NCBI GenBank assembly: GCA_938034905.1
Contig: CALHLF010000011.1
Coordinates: 22,348 to 86,347, forward strand
Source: an uncultured bacterium
GTDB taxonomy: Bacteria; Dictyoglomota; Dictyoglomia; Dictyoglomales; Dictyoglomaceae
Direction of reading: 5' to 3'
DNA: 64,000 nt
The position numbers and the translations under genes were made by a program. This document shows positions 45,762 through 55,209 of the stretch, one piece after another. The notes under the pieces are model-generated. The model was not told the origin of the DNA, did no database searches, and saw only the letters and a program-made list of their open reading frames with translations. Positions within the stretch are counted from its first letter, which is position 1. The number at the start of each line of letters is the position of its first letter.

Positions 45762-48326
45762 ATGGAAAACATGACTCCTTTATATAAACAATATAAAAGT
45801 ATAAAAAGTAAATTTCCTGATTCTATTCTTCTTTTTAGATTAGGAGATTTTTATGAAGCTTTTGAGGAGGATGCAAAGATTGTTTCTCAAGAATTAGATA
45901 TAACTTTAACCTCTAAAGAGATTGGTAAAGGCCAGAGAATTCCTATGGCAGGAGTTCCTTATCATGCAGTAGAAAGTTATTTGGCAAAGTTAGTAAATAA
46001 AAAATATAAAGTTGCAATATGTGAACAAATGGAAGATCCCTCTAAAGCAAAGGGACTTGTAAAAAGGGAAGTGGTAAGAGTAATAACTCCAGGAACTATT
46101 TTAGAGGATACATTATTAGAAGAAACAAGCAATAATTATCTATCTTGTTTATATAGTAAAGATAAAACAAGTATTGGACTTTCAAGTATTGATATATCTA
46201 CAGGAGAATTTATATCTACCCAGTGGATAGGAGAAGATGCTGAAGATATAATTTTCTCAGAATTAATAAGATTAAAACCAAAAGAAATTCTTCTTAACTA
46301 TGAGTTTTCAGAAATACATTGGGAATTATTAGAGGAAATTAAAAAATCCCTTGATCCTAAGCTTACATTTTTGTCAGATGAATATTTCGAAAAAAAGCCT
46401 GATTATTTTATAGAATTTAATTTTTCTGAGGAGCTTGCGTTAAAATCTGGATTTAGTATTCTTAACTATATAAAAGAAGTAATGTTTTCGATACCAACCC
46501 ACATTTCAAGAGTAGATTTTTACCAACCTCAACAATACTTAATTTTAGATAGCACAGCAATAAAACATTTAGAGCTTTTAGAGACTATAAGAGAGGGACA
46601 AAAAAGGGGAAGTCTTCTTTGGGTTTTAGATAAAACTTTGACTTCTATGGGATCAAGACTTCTTAGGAAATGGATTCTTCAGCCATTACTTCAAATATCT
46701 CTAATCAAAGAGAGACAAAATGCAATTTCTGAACTTTTAGAAAAGGAAAGAATAAGAAGAGATTTTGAAAAAATTTTAGAAGTTTTTCCCGACTTAGAAA
46801 GATTAAATTCAAGAATAAATTATAACTCTGCAACTCCAAAGGAATTAGTATCCTTAAGGCAGGCTCTTTCATATCTTTCTCAAATTAAAATTATTATGAA
46901 GGAATTTGAATCGAAAAGATTAGTACAATTAAGAAATGAATTACCTAATTTAGAACCTCTCTATGAGCTTTTGGAAAAATCTATAGTGGATAATCCTCCA
47001 TCTCTTATGAGAGAGGGTGGATATATAAAGGATGGATTTTCTGAAGAATTAGATGAATTAAGAAAGATATTAAGAGAAAGTAAAACATGGCTCATTGATT
47101 TAGAAAATAGGGAGAGAATAAGAACAGGTATTAAATCTTTGAAGATAGGGTATAATCAAGTATTTGGATATTATATTGAGGTAACAAAAGCAAATTTAAA
47201 TTTAGTTCCTGACGATTATATTAGAAAACAAACCTTAGCAAATGCAGAAAGATTTATAACTCCTGAGCTAAAAAACTTTGAAAGTACGATACTAAGGGCG
47301 GAAGAAAATATTCAGAAATTAGAAGAAGAATTATTCCAGAAAATAAGATCTGAGGCAATAAAATATTCAAGGGAGATAATGAAGCTAGCACAGATTATAG
47401 CAGAAATTGATGTTTACATATCTCTTGCAAAGTGTGCTCGAGAATATAATTATGTCTGTCCTCAAATAACCTCAGATTATGATCTGATTATTAAAAAAGG
47501 TAGGCATCCTGTATTGGAAGTAATTCTTCCTCCTGGAAGTTTTGTCCCAAATGATACTTATCTTTCTAAGGACAAATTTATCCATCTTATTACAGGTCCT
47601 AATATGGCGGGAAAATCTACCTATATAAGACAAACTGCACTAATAGTTATAATGGCTCAAATGGGATCTTTTATCCCTGCAGAAGAAGCTAAAATTGGTA
47701 TTGTGGATAGAATATTTACTAGAATTGGAGCATGGGATGATATTTCTTCAGGAGAAAGCACTTTTTTTGTAGAAATGAAAGAAGTGGGAAATATTTTAAA
47801 AAATGCAAAAGAAAGAAGTCTTATTATCTTAGACGAGGTAGGAAGAGGAACAAGCACCTATGATGGAATAAGTATTGCATGGGCAGTAGTAGAATACCTC
47901 CATAAAAAAATAAAGGCTAAAACTCTTTTTGCTACTCATTATCATGAATTAACAGAATTGGAAAGGGATTTAAAAAATCTTAAAAATTTAAGTGTTTTAG
48001 TTCAAGAGAAGGGAAAAGAAGTAATATTTTTACATAAAATAATAGAGAAACCCTCTGATAAAAGCTATGGAATATATGTTGCCCAACTTGCAGATTTACC
48101 TCTTGAAATAATAGAGAGAGCCCAAAAAATATTATACCAGTTGGAAAAGAAAAGAGAATTAGCGAAGAAAGAAGTAGAACAATTGCCTCTATTTTCTCCT
48201 CTAAATAATTCATCCTTAGAAAAAATCAGTAAAGAATTAGAGGAGTTAGATATTAATAATTTAACCCCTATTGATGCACTACTTAAAATTAGCCAATGGA
48301 AGGAATTATTAAAAAACTATGGCTAA
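45762..48326 (+). CDS. mutS: DNA mismatch repair protein MutS
   Basis: Mismatch recognition ATPase of 854 residues. The N-terminal mismatch-binding domain has MTPLYKQYKSIKSKFPDSIL and LLFRLGDFYEAFEEDA, the Phe-x-Glu-bearing segment. A connector, core and clamp follow, then the ATPase with Walker A TGPNMAGKSTYIRQ, GDDISSGESTFFVEM-type signature and Walker B LIILDEVGRGTSTYDG, then ATHYHELTEL. The C-terminal tail is short. It overlaps mutL by 8 bases, a normal mutS-mutL pair. Confidence 0.97.
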   Translation: MENMTPLYKQYKSIKSKFPDSILLFRLGDFYEAFEEDAKIVSQELDITLTSKEIGKGQRIPMAGVPYHAVESYLAKLVNKKYKVAICEQMEDPSKAKGLVKREVVRVITPGTILEDTLLEETSNNYLSCLYSKDKTSIGLSSIDISTGEFISTQWIGEDAEDIIFSELIRLKPKEILLNYEFSEIHWELLEEIKKSLDPKLTFLSDEYFEKKPDYFIEFNFSEELALKSGFSILNYIKEVMFSIPTHISRVDFYQPQQYLILDSTAIKHLELLETIREGQKRGSLLWVLDKTLTSMGSRLLRKWILQPLLQISLIKERQNAISELLEKERIRRDFEKILEVFPDLERLNSRINYNSATPKELVSLRQALSYLSQIKIIMKEFESKRLVQLRNELPNLEPLYELLEKSIVDNPPSLMREGGYIKDGFSEELDELRKILRESKTWLIDLENRERIRTGIKSLKIGYNQVFGYYIEVTKANLNLVPDDYIRKQTLANAERFITPELKNFESTILRAEENIQKLEEELFQKIRSEAIKYSREIMKLAQIIAEIDVYISLAKCAREYNYVCPQITSDYDLIIKKGRHPVLEVILPPGSFVPNDTYLSKDKFIHLITGPNMAGKSTYIRQTALIVIMAQMGSFIPAEEAKIGIVDRIFTRIGAWDDISSGESTFFVEMKEVGNILKNAKERSLIILDEVGRGTSTYDGISIAWAVVEYLHKKIKAKTLFATHYHELTELERDLKNLKNLSVLVQEKGKEVIFLHKIIEKPSDKSYGIYVAQLADLPLEIIERAQKILYQLEKKRELAKKEVEQLPLFSPLNNSSLEKISKELEELDINNLTPIDALLKISQWKELLKNYG

Positions 48327-50016
48327 AATTCAGATTCTTCCAGAAAATATAAGGAATAAAATATCTGCTGGTGAGGTTGTAGAAAGACCTGTCTCTGTAG
48401 TAAAGGAGCTTGTGGAAAACTCTATAGATGCTAACGCGAATAAAATTATTATTGAAATAAAATCCTCTGGTTGTGAACTTATAGGAATCACTGATAATGG
48501 GGAAGGAATGGATAGAGAAGATGCATTATTAGCGGTAAGACCCTTTTCAACAAGTAAGATTAAAAAAGAAAAGGATTTAAACTGTATTAGAACCCTTGGA
48601 TTTAGAGGGGAGGCCTTATCAAGTATTGCCAGCGTATCAAAAATGGAGATAAGGACAAAGCCAGAAGAAGGAGAAGGAACCTTTTTAAAAATTGAAGGAG
48701 GAGAGATAAAAGAAGTAAACCCTTGGGAGGGAGAAAGGGGGACTTCAGTTAGAGTCTTTGATTTATTTTATAACGTTCCTGTAAGGAAAAAATTTTTAAA
48801 AACCCCTTTAACTGAAGGAAGATTGATTTTTGAATTTGCTCAAAAAATATCCTTAGCTTATCCTGAAATATCCTTTAAATATATTCAAGATGGAAAAAAT
48901 AAATTTTTAACCTCCGGAAATGGAAGGATGGAGGATGTTATACTCGAAATATTTGGAGAAGAATTTATTAATAACTTAATTCCTCTTGAAAATGAAAAAG
49001 GAGATTATAAGATAAGTGGGTATATTTCTATTCCCTATAAGCTCTTATTCACAAAACCTCAAGATATTGTATTTCTTAATAGAAGAATTATAAAAAATCT
49101 ATCCATCACTCAAGCAATAAAAGAAGGATATTCTCAAAGATTAAAAGAAAATTTTTATCCCTTTATTATAATAAATCTTTTTGTTCCGTATGATGAGGTT
49201 GATGTTAATGTTCATCCCACAAAAAGAGAAGTAAAATTCCATAAGGAGAAGGAGATTACAGATTTTATTTCCACCTCCATAAAATTAGCCTTAGATGAAT
49301 ATGAAGAAACAAGAAGGAAAAAACTGCTTCCTAAGATTAAGGAAGAAAAAGAGGAAAAGAAAATTGAGATTAATACCTTAAAACTACCTTTGCTAGAATC
49401 TTCTTCTACATACTTAGAAAGACCCTCTTATCGTCTTCCAACTTTTTTGGAATTTAATATTGTGGGACAAGTTTTCAACAATTATCTTTTAATTGAGTAT
49501 AAAGATAAACTTCTTATTATTGATCAACATGCAGCTCATGAACGAATAAGATATGAGGAATTAAAGAATAAAAAAGAGAAAAAGCTTATTCAAGCTAACG
49601 AAATAATTTTTCCTCTTGTTATTGAAGTTTCAAGGGAGGAAAAAAGAATTTTAGAAGAAAAAAGAGAGATATTAGAGAGTTTTCACTTCTATTGGGAAGA
49701 TTTTGGACCTGAAAGTATAAGAATTACAAGTATTCCTAACGAATTTGTAAATCTTGACAATTTTTCCTTGGAAAATTTATTTAAAGAAATCATTCAAGAA
49801 TTGGCATCAAAAGATTTAAAAAATTTGGAGGAGAAAATATTAAAAACCCTTGCTTGTCATAGTGCCATAAGAAGTGGAGACATATTAATAGAAGAAGAAA
49901 TATTTGCTTTAATCAAAACAATTGTAGATGAAAAAATACCTTTAACATGTCCCCATGGACGTCCCATAATATGGGAATTGCCCAAGGAGGAAATAGATAA
50001 AAAATTTCAAAGATGA
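48319..50016 (+). CDS. mutL: DNA mismatch repair protein MutL, endonuclease type
   Basis: A GHKL ATPase of 565 residues. N-terminal motifs are [43 protein letters not shown] and [20 protein letters not shown]. The C-terminal domain has the endonuclease motif DQHAxxExxxxE as [14 protein letters not shown] (Asp402), then [10 protein letters not shown] and CPHGRPI, both part of the zinc site in nicking MutL proteins. This fits organisms without MutH. Overlaps miaA by 4 bases. Confidence 0.96.
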   Translation: MAKIQILPENIRNKISAGEVVERPVSVVKELVENSIDANANKIIIEIKSSGCELIGITDNGEGMDREDALLAVRPFSTSKIKKEKDLNCIRTLGFRGEALSSIASVSKMEIRTKPEEGEGTFLKIEGGEIKEVNPWEGERGTSVRVFDLFYNVPVRKKFLKTPLTEGRLIFEFAQKISLAYPEISFKYIQDGKNKFLTSGNGRMEDVILEIFGEEFINNLIPLENEKGDYKISGYISIPYKLLFTKPQDIVFLNRRIIKNLSITQAIKEGYSQRLKENFYPFIIINLFVPYDEVDVNVHPTKREVKFHKEKEITDFISTSIKLALDEYEETRRKKLLPKIKEEKEEKKIEINTLKLPLLESSSTYLERPSYRLPTFLEFNIVGQVFNNYLLIEYKDKLLIIDQHAAHERIRYEELKNKKEKKLIQANEIIFPLVIEVSREEKRILEEKREILESFHFYWEDFGPESIRITSIPNEFVNLDNFSLENLFKEIIQELASKDLKNLEEKILKTLACHSAIRSGDILIEEEIFALIKTIVDEKIPLTCPHGRPIIWELPKEEIDKKFQR

Positions 50017-50948
50017 GGATTCCTCTTGTTGTAATCTTAGGTCCTACTGGAGTAGGAAAAACTAAAATATCCCTTAAATTAGCCCCCTTATTACCTGGAG
50101 AGATAATCTCTGTAGATTCTATGCAGGTCTATAAAGAAATGGATATAGGAACTGCAAAACCCTCAAAAGAAGAAAGAGAAAAAATTCCTCATCACCTTAT
50201 CGATATTGTTCCTCCAGATTATCCCTTTACTTGTGCTGAATTTAGAGAAAGGGCAGAGAGGGCTATTTATGATATATATAGTAGAGGGAAAATCCCAATT
50301 TTAGTAGGCGGTACAGCTTTATATTATAAGGTCTTATTTGGTGACTTTTCTCTCCCTCATATTCCTCCCGATTATGAATTGAGAGAAAAACTTTATGAGA
50401 TTTTAAAAAAAGAAGGAGAAATGACCTTATATTTAAAACTCAAAGAAGTAGATCCTATTTCAGCTCAAAAAATTCATTTCCATGATCATAAAAGAATAAT
50501 AAGAGCTTTAGAAGTGTATATTAAGACAGGAAAGCCTATTAGTGAAGTTGGAGAAAAAGAAAAAAATGAGAATTATTTGTTCTCCAAAATAGGACTTTAT
50601 CTTCCTAAGGAAATTCATTTAAAGATATTAGAGGAAAGAGTTGAAAAAATGTTTGAAATGGGATTAGTGGAAGAGGTAAGAAGATTATGGCTTAAAGGTA
50701 TAGATGAAAAATATGTATCTATGCAGGGAATAGGTTATAAGGAAATTTTAGGATATCTTAAAGGGAAATATTCCCAAGATGAAGCAAAAAGATTAATTAT
50801 TAAAAGGACAAAGCTTTTTGTAAAAAGACAATTTACCTGGTTTAAAAAAGATAAAGAAATTGTTTGGTTTAATGTGATGGATTATGATTTAGATGAAATT
50901 GTCTCGATTATTTATGATAAAATCATTAAAGACTTGACTTTGTATTAA
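50013..50948 (+). CDS. miaA: tRNA dimethylallyltransferase
   Basis: Adds the isopentenyl group to A37 of tRNA, the step before MiaB. It has 311 residues. The P-loop is [15 protein letters not shown], then [52 protein letters not shown], the [12 protein letters not shown] segment and [13 protein letters not shown]. It overlaps mutL. In many Firmicutes hfq follows miaA; here the next gene is an aminotransferase instead. Confidence 0.96.
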   Translation: MRIPLVVILGPTGVGKTKISLKLAPLLPGEIISVDSMQVYKEMDIGTAKPSKEEREKIPHHLIDIVPPDYPFTCAEFRERAERAIYDIYSRGKIPILVGGTALYYKVLFGDFSLPHIPPDYELREKLYEILKKEGEMTLYLKLKEVDPISAQKIHFHDHKRIIRALEVYIKTGKPISEVGEKEKNENYLFSKIGLYLPKEIHLKILEERVEKMFEMGLVEEVRRLWLKGIDEKYVSMQGIGYKEILGYLKGKYSQDEAKRLIIKRTKLFVKRQFTWFKKDKEIVWFNVMDYDLDEIVSIIYDKIIKDLTLY

Positions 50949-50962
50949 GTTTATGTTTAAAT
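50934..50962 (+). promoter_or_regulatory. Weak candidate promoter of dapL-hflX
   Basis: TTGACT at 50934-50939, 17-base spacer, TTAAAT at 50957-50962. It starts inside the end of miaA and ends 36 bases before the dapL ATG. The 50-base gap before dapL, larger than others in this block, makes a promoter plausible. Confidence 0.3.
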
Positions 50963-50998
50963 ACCAAAATTTTTCAATGGAAAGGCGGTGCAGTATGA

Positions 50999-52204
50999 AT
51001 GTTTAAAAAGGCAAAGAGAATTAAAAATCTCCCTCCATATTTATTTGCCAGAATAGATCAATTAAAGGAGGAAGCAATAAGAAAAGGAATAGATGTTATA
51101 AGTTTAGGAATTGGGGATCCAGATCAACCTACCCCTCTTCCCGTTGTAGAAAAATTGTGTGAAGAGGCTTTGAATCCAGAAAACCATAGATATCCATCCT
51201 ATGAAGGACTATTGGAATATAGAAAGGCTGTGGCTGACTGGTATAAATATAGATTCAATGTAGATTTAGATCCTAAAACTGAGGTTTTGTCTTTGATAGG
51301 ATCAAAGGAAGGTCTTGTTCATATGCTCTGGGGAATTATCGATGAGGGAGATGGAGTTTTATGTCCTGATCCTGGATATCCAGTATATAAAATAGCAACA
51401 ATACTTTCAGGAGGAATACCTTATCAAATTCCTTTAAAAGCAGAAAATAACTTTCTTCCAAAATGGGAAGATTTAGATAGTAAGATAGTGAAAAAATGTA
51501 AAGCTATGTTTTTAAACTACCCAAGCAATCCCACTGGAGCAGTGATAGATAAAAAAGGATTAGAAGAGGCAGTTTCCTTTGCAAAAGAAAATGACTTAAT
51601 AATTTTCTATGATAATGCTTATTCAGAAATAACCTTTGATGGATTTGTGGCTCCAAGTATTTTAGAAATTTCAGGAGCAAAGGAAATTGCAGTGGAGTTT
51701 GGATCTTTATCAAAGACCTTTAATATGACAGGATGGAGAATTGGCTATGCGGTAGGAAATCCCTATTTAATTTCAATTCTTTCCATTATTAAAACCAACG
51801 TTGATTCTGGTATATTCCAAGCGATTCAATATGCTGGAATTACTGCTCTAAATAATTTAAGGGACCATCCAAAAGAAAGTGCAAAGATTTATCAAAAAAG
51901 AAGAGATATGGTTCTTTCTGCCTTTGAAGATTTAGGGATTCCAATTGTTCCTCCTAAGGGAACCTTTTATGTTTGGGTACCCGTACCAGAAGGATTTACA
52001 TCTAATGATTTTGCTGCTCTTCTTCTTGAAGAGGTAGGAGTATTGGTGGTACCTGGAATTGGATATGGAGAATATGGAGAAGGATATATAAGAATATCAA
52101 CAACTATAAAGGAAGATAGACTAATAACTGCCTTAGAAAGAATAAAGAATTTCTTAAGGAGGGATGACTGGAAATCGAGAAGGCCATCCTTGTTATTAAA
52201 ATAG
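50999..52204 (+). CDS. dapL: LL-diaminopimelate aminotransferase-like enzyme
   Basis: A 401-residue class I/II PLP aminotransferase of the DapL group, which converts tetrahydrodipicolinate directly to LL-diaminopimelate for lysine and peptidoglycan. N-terminal RIKNLPPYLFARIDQLKEEA and VISLGIGDPDQPTPLPVVEKL are typical. The PLP lysine is in FGSLSKTFNMTGWRIGYAVG, and LNYPSNPTGAV precedes it. Other class I aminotransferases, such as aspartate or alanine types, are the main alternative. The C-terminal 12 codons overlap the apparent start of hflX. Confidence 0.82.
   Translation: MFKKAKRIKNLPPYLFARIDQLKEEAIRKGIDVISLGIGDPDQPTPLPVVEKLCEEALNPENHRYPSYEGLLEYRKAVADWYKYRFNVDLDPKTEVLSLIGSKEGLVHMLWGIIDEGDGVLCPDPGYPVYKIATILSGGIPYQIPLKAENNFLPKWEDLDSKIVKKCKAMFLNYPSNPTGAVIDKKGLEEAVSFAKENDLIIFYDNAYSEITFDGFVAPSILEISGAKEIAVEFGSLSKTFNMTGWRIGYAVGNPYLISILSIIKTNVDSGIFQAIQYAGITALNNLRDHPKESAKIYQKRRDMVLSAFEDLGIPIVPPKGTFYVWVPVPEGFTSNDFAALLLEEVGVLVVPGIGYGEYGEGYIRISTTIKEDRLITALERIKNFLRRDDWKSRRPSLLLK
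52156..52170 (+). promoter_or_regulatory. Ribosome binding site and CTG start of hflX
   Basis: AAGGAGGG, four bases, CTG. An ATG (52164) overlaps this site but is in another frame and reads only 11 codons before TAA. The strong SD at proper distance favours initiation at CTG, unless a base is missing in the sequence. Confidence 0.6.
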
Positions 52205-53397
52205 GAGATAAGGAAGGATTAGAAGAGTTAAAACTTTTATCTCAAACTGCAGGAGCAAAGGTAGAAGATTTTGTTTTTTATAGAAGAGACTCAATTAATC
52301 CTTCTTATTTAATAAGTAAAGGAAAGATAGAGGAATTAAAGGAAAAAGTTCTGAAAAATCAAAGTGAAATTGTAATTTTTAATGAAGATTTATCTCCTAT
52401 TCAGCTTAAAAATTTAGAAAATGTAATACCATGCAAAATAATTGATAGGACCACATTAATATTAGATATCTTTGCTCAACATGCAAGAACTAAGGAAGGT
52501 AAGATCCAAGTAGAACTTGCCCAATTGGAGTATCTCCTACCAAGACTTGTGGGAAGAGGAGAAATTTTATCTCGACTTGGTGGAGGAATTGGAACAAGGG
52601 GACCTGGAGAGACAAAGCTTGAAATTGATAGGAGAAAAATAAGAAGAAGAATATACTTCTTAAAGGAAGAATTAAAGGAAGTTCAAAAGGAAAGAGAGAT
52701 CCAAAGGAAAAATAGAAAAAATGTTTATCAAGTCGCATTGGTGGGATATACTAATGTAGGAAAATCCTCCCTTTTCAATTTATTGACCCATTCAAATGTA
52801 AAGGTTGAAGATCAATTATTTGCCACCTTAGATCCTACTGTAAGGAAGGTTAAATTGGAAAATAATTGGGAATTTCTTGTTATTGATACTGTAGGATTTA
52901 TCAAAAATCTTCCCCCATCACTAATAACAGCCTTCAGAGCAACTTTAGAAGAAGTTTTATATGTTGACTTAATTATTCATCTTATAGACATTTCAAATCC
53001 TAATTTTGAAAATCAAATAGAGGTTGTTGAAAAATTATTAGAAGAGATTGGTGTAGAAAATAAACCTATAATAAGGGCATATAATAAAATTGATCTTCTT
53101 TCGAGGAAAGAATTAATTAAAATAAAAAAATCTATTGATTTTAATCCTTCAGTTTTTATTTCTGTTCTTAAGAATGAAGGGATAGATAAATTAAAAGCTT
53201 TAATAATAAAATATCTTTTGAAAGGGACGAGGAGATATACTTTAAGTATAGATTATAATTCTTGGAAAAATTTTCAAAAGTATACAGGAAAAATTTATAT
53301 AGAAAAGCAAGAATTTAATGAAAATGAGATAAAAATTTTGGCAAGGATACCTAAAGAATTTAAAAGAGAATGTTATCCATATATAATAAAGGACTAA
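52168..53397 (+). CDS. hflX: GTPase HflX, apparently starting at CTG
   Basis: A ribosome-associated GTPase that splits stalled or heat-damaged ribosomes, about 409 residues. The frame is open from a TGA at 52165-52167. The HflX N-terminal domain begins at once (EIEKAILVIKIGDKEG, then TAGAKVEDFVFYRR, SYLISKGKIEELKEKV), so a shorter start at TTG 52525 would discard a third of the protein. No ATG, GTG or TTG lies between 52168 and the conserved start. CTG at 52168 follows the perfect SD AAGGAGGG (52156-52163) by four bases. GTPase motifs are GYTNVGKSS (G1), DTVGF (G3) and NKID (G4), with GGGIGTRGPGETKLE before them. Confidence 0.85.
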   Translation: MEIEKAILVIKIGDKEGLEELKLLSQTAGAKVEDFVFYRRDSINPSYLISKGKIEELKEKVLKNQSEIVIFNEDLSPIQLKNLENVIPCKIIDRTTLILDIFAQHARTKEGKIQVELAQLEYLLPRLVGRGEILSRLGGGIGTRGPGETKLEIDRRKIRRRIYFLKEELKEVQKEREIQRKNRKNVYQVALVGYTNVGKSSLFNLLTHSNVKVEDQLFATLDPTVRKVKLENNWEFLVIDTVGFIKNLPPSLITAFRATLEEVLYVDLIIHLIDISNPNFENQIEVVEKLLEEIGVENKPIIRAYNKIDLLSRKELIKIKKSIDFNPSVFISVLKNEGIDKLKALIIKYLLKGTRRYTLSIDYNSWKNFQKYTGKIYIEKQEFNENEIKILARIPKEFKRECYPYIIKD

Positions 53398-54089
53398 TAC
53401 TGTGATAGAAGTTTTACCATCATCTCACCATTTGGAAGCATACCAGTATCGTTATTGAAAAATATATATACCTTTTCTGGAGAAAGAACTTTTATTTTTT
53501 CTGCAATATTTATTAATTCTTCTTCAGTATAAACATAAGAATACCACTTTTCTTTTCCATGAAATCTAAGATATAAAGAATTAGTAGTAATAATTAAATC
53601 ATCAGGTAATTTAGGGGCATTAATAGAAACAAAAGTTATTTTATTTTCTTTAAATTTTTCATAAAACTCCTCTCTAAACCAGTCTTTATTTCTTGGTTCA
53701 AAGGCAAATCTTTCCCCTAATTTTGTATTAATTGCAAATTCTAAGACTCTTTCTATATTATCTGATTTGAAGCTTGGGGGCATTTGAAATAAATAAAAAT
53801 CTATAAAATTATCTAATGGAATAAAATACTCTTTGAATCTTTTCCATTGCTCCTTTGCAGACTCATTTAATCTATGGATATGAGTTATTGATCTATGAAC
53901 CTTTATTACAAATCTTAGTTTTTCTCCATACTTTGACCAAGACTTGATAAAGCTTTCAAAGGGGAAACGGTAAAAAGTAGAATTTACTTCAACGGCATTA
54001 AAGGATGTATTCTCTATATACCATTGAAGATTTCTTTTAGGATTCCAAGAATAACTCCAACCAGAAGTACCAATAAAAATTTTCATCAA
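53394..54089 (-). CDS. DUF72 domain protein (YecE-like)
   Basis: A 231-residue TIM-barrel-like DUF72 protein. Marks are FIGTSGWSYSWNPKR at the N-terminus, NAVEVNSTFYRFP, RFVIKVHRSITH, FLFQMPPSF, FAFEPRNKDWF and YLRFHGKEKWYSYVYTEEEL. The family is widespread and its biochemical role is not established. It overlaps the convergent hflX by 4 bases and is divergent from the WYL regulator. No SD precedes the ATG; TATAAT lies four bases upstream. Confidence 0.88.
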   Translation of the reverse strand: MMKIFIGTSGWSYSWNPKRNLQWYIENTSFNAVEVNSTFYRFPFESFIKSWSKYGEKLRFVIKVHRSITHIHRLNESAKEQWKRFKEYFIPLDNFIDFYLFQMPPSFKSDNIERVLEFAINTKLGERFAFEPRNKDWFREEFYEKFKENKITFVSINAPKLPDDLIITTNSLYLRFHGKEKWYSYVYTEEELINIAEKIKVLSPEKVYIFFNNDTGMLPNGEMMVKLLSQY

Positions 54090-54093
54090 TAAA

Positions 54094-54128
54094 ATTATAT
54101 CACGAATAATAAAATTTTATGGTATAAT
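54094..54128. promoter_or_regulatory. Divergent -10 boxes of the DUF72 and WYL genes
   Basis: Minus strand: TATAAT (54099 to 54094), four bases before the DUF72 ATG. Plus strand: TATAAT at 54123-54128, 29 bases before the WYL ATG. Neither has a convincing -35 box. The 68-base gap holds nothing else. Confidence 0.45.
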
Positions 54129-54157
54129 TCTAAATAATAATTTCTGAAAAGTAAAAA

Positions 54158-55144
54158 ATGAGAAAGCAAAATTTCAAAATTTATAGATCTTCTGTTTTAG
54201 CAAAACTTTATCAACTCTATAGTATAATAGAAAACAAAAATTACCCTTCCAATGTTTATCTACAAAAAAGACTTGAGGTTAGCGAAAAAACTGTAGATAG
54301 ATATATTGCAACTCTAAGGAACTATTTTGGTATTTCCATAGAATATGACAGAAATAAAAAAGGATATTACTTGTCCGAAGAAGGTAAATTTCCCTTTCCA
54401 AGACTTACAGAAGGAGAGTTATTCTCCCTTTTAATTTCTACAAAATTAGTGGAAGAATTCAAAAATACTCCCTTAGAAGATACATTAGAAACCCTTTCTC
54501 AAAAATTAGAGCTCCTTCTACCCGATGAAGTCACAATAAGAGCTAAAGAATTAGAGATGTTTCTTTCTGTTTCTCTTTCCCCTATAAAGATGAAGATTGA
54601 TATAAAGAAAATCTTTGAGAAGATATTTTCTGCTATAAAAAACAGAAAAAGGATATTAATAACCTACTATTCTATAGAAAGAAATGAAATAACAGAAAGA
54701 AAAGTAGATCCTTATCATATCTACAACTATGAAGGAGTTTGGTATTTTTGTGGTTTTTGCCATTTAAGAAAGGAGATTAGAGATTTTGCCTTAGATAGAA
54801 TCCAAAAAATAAATATTACTCCTGAAAGATTTGAATTCCCAAAAAATTTTAACCCCAAAGAGTACATTTTAAAAGCCTTCCGAATGTACAAGGGAAATAT
54901 TATAAAAGTAAAAATACTTTTTGACCCTTATCAGGCAAGATGGATAAAAGAAAGAATTTGGCACAAAGCACAAAAAATAGAAGAACTTGAAACAGGTGAA
55001 ATTATCCTTGAAATAGAAGGACATCCTGAAGAACTAAAAAGATGGATATTAAGTTATGGAAGACATGCGAAAATTCTTGAACCAAAAGATTTCAAAGAGA
55101 TGGTAAAAAAAGAGTTGATAGATATCTTAAAAAATTATGAATAA
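54158..55144 (+). CDS. HTH-WYL transcriptional regulator of the CRISPR-Cas locus (probable)
   Basis: A 328-residue regulator. The N-terminal winged helix-turn-helix (HTH_11 type) spans about residues 12-60 (VYLQKRLEVSEKTVDRYIATL). The WYL ligand domain is at about 150-240 (RILITYYSIERNEITERKVDPYHIY, then VWYFCGFCHLRKEIRDFALDRI), followed by the C-terminal WCX-like extension. WYL proteins bind nucleic acids or nucleotides and often regulate CRISPR-Cas or other defence genes. It is 65 bases upstream of cas6, and the intergenic gap holds a palindrome on the cas promoter. Confidence 0.87.
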   Translation: MRKQNFKIYRSSVLAKLYQLYSIIENKNYPSNVYLQKRLEVSEKTVDRYIATLRNYFGISIEYDRNKKGYYLSEEGKFPFPRLTEGELFSLLISTKLVEEFKNTPLEDTLETLSQKLELLLPDEVTIRAKELEMFLSVSLSPIKMKIDIKKIFEKIFSAIKNRKRILITYYSIERNEITERKVDPYHIYNYEGVWYFCGFCHLRKEIRDFALDRIQKINITPERFEFPKNFNPKEYILKAFRMYKGNIIKVKILFDPYQARWIKERIWHKAQKIEELETGEIILEIEGHPEELKRWILSYGRHAKILEPKDFKEMVKKELIDILKNYE

Positions 55145-55152
55145 AAATCTTA

Positions 55153-55191
55153 AAGGTCTTTTATTGACCTTATACCCCCATACAATATAAC
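55153..55191 (+). promoter_or_regulatory. cas operon promoter with overlapping palindrome
   Basis: TTGACC at 55164-55169, 16-base spacer, TATAAC at 55186-55191. An inverted repeat AAGGTC (55153-55158), seven bases, GACCTT (55166-55171) covers the -35 box. It is a candidate binding site for the WYL protein. Transcription would begin near 55198, leaving a very short leader before cas6. Confidence 0.55.
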
Positions 55192-55209
55192 CCAAAAGGG
55201 GTGGTTTGT

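Noticed and set aside
52525..53397. hflX as a truncated gene starting at 52525
   Set aside because: The same frame upstream encodes a normal HflX N-terminal domain with a strong ribosome binding site, so it is not truncated.
53394..54089. DUF72 gene as part of a defence island with the CRISPR locus
   Set aside because: It is transcribed away from the cas genes, has its own promoter-like box and belongs to a widespread housekeeping-like family; proximity alone is not evidence.
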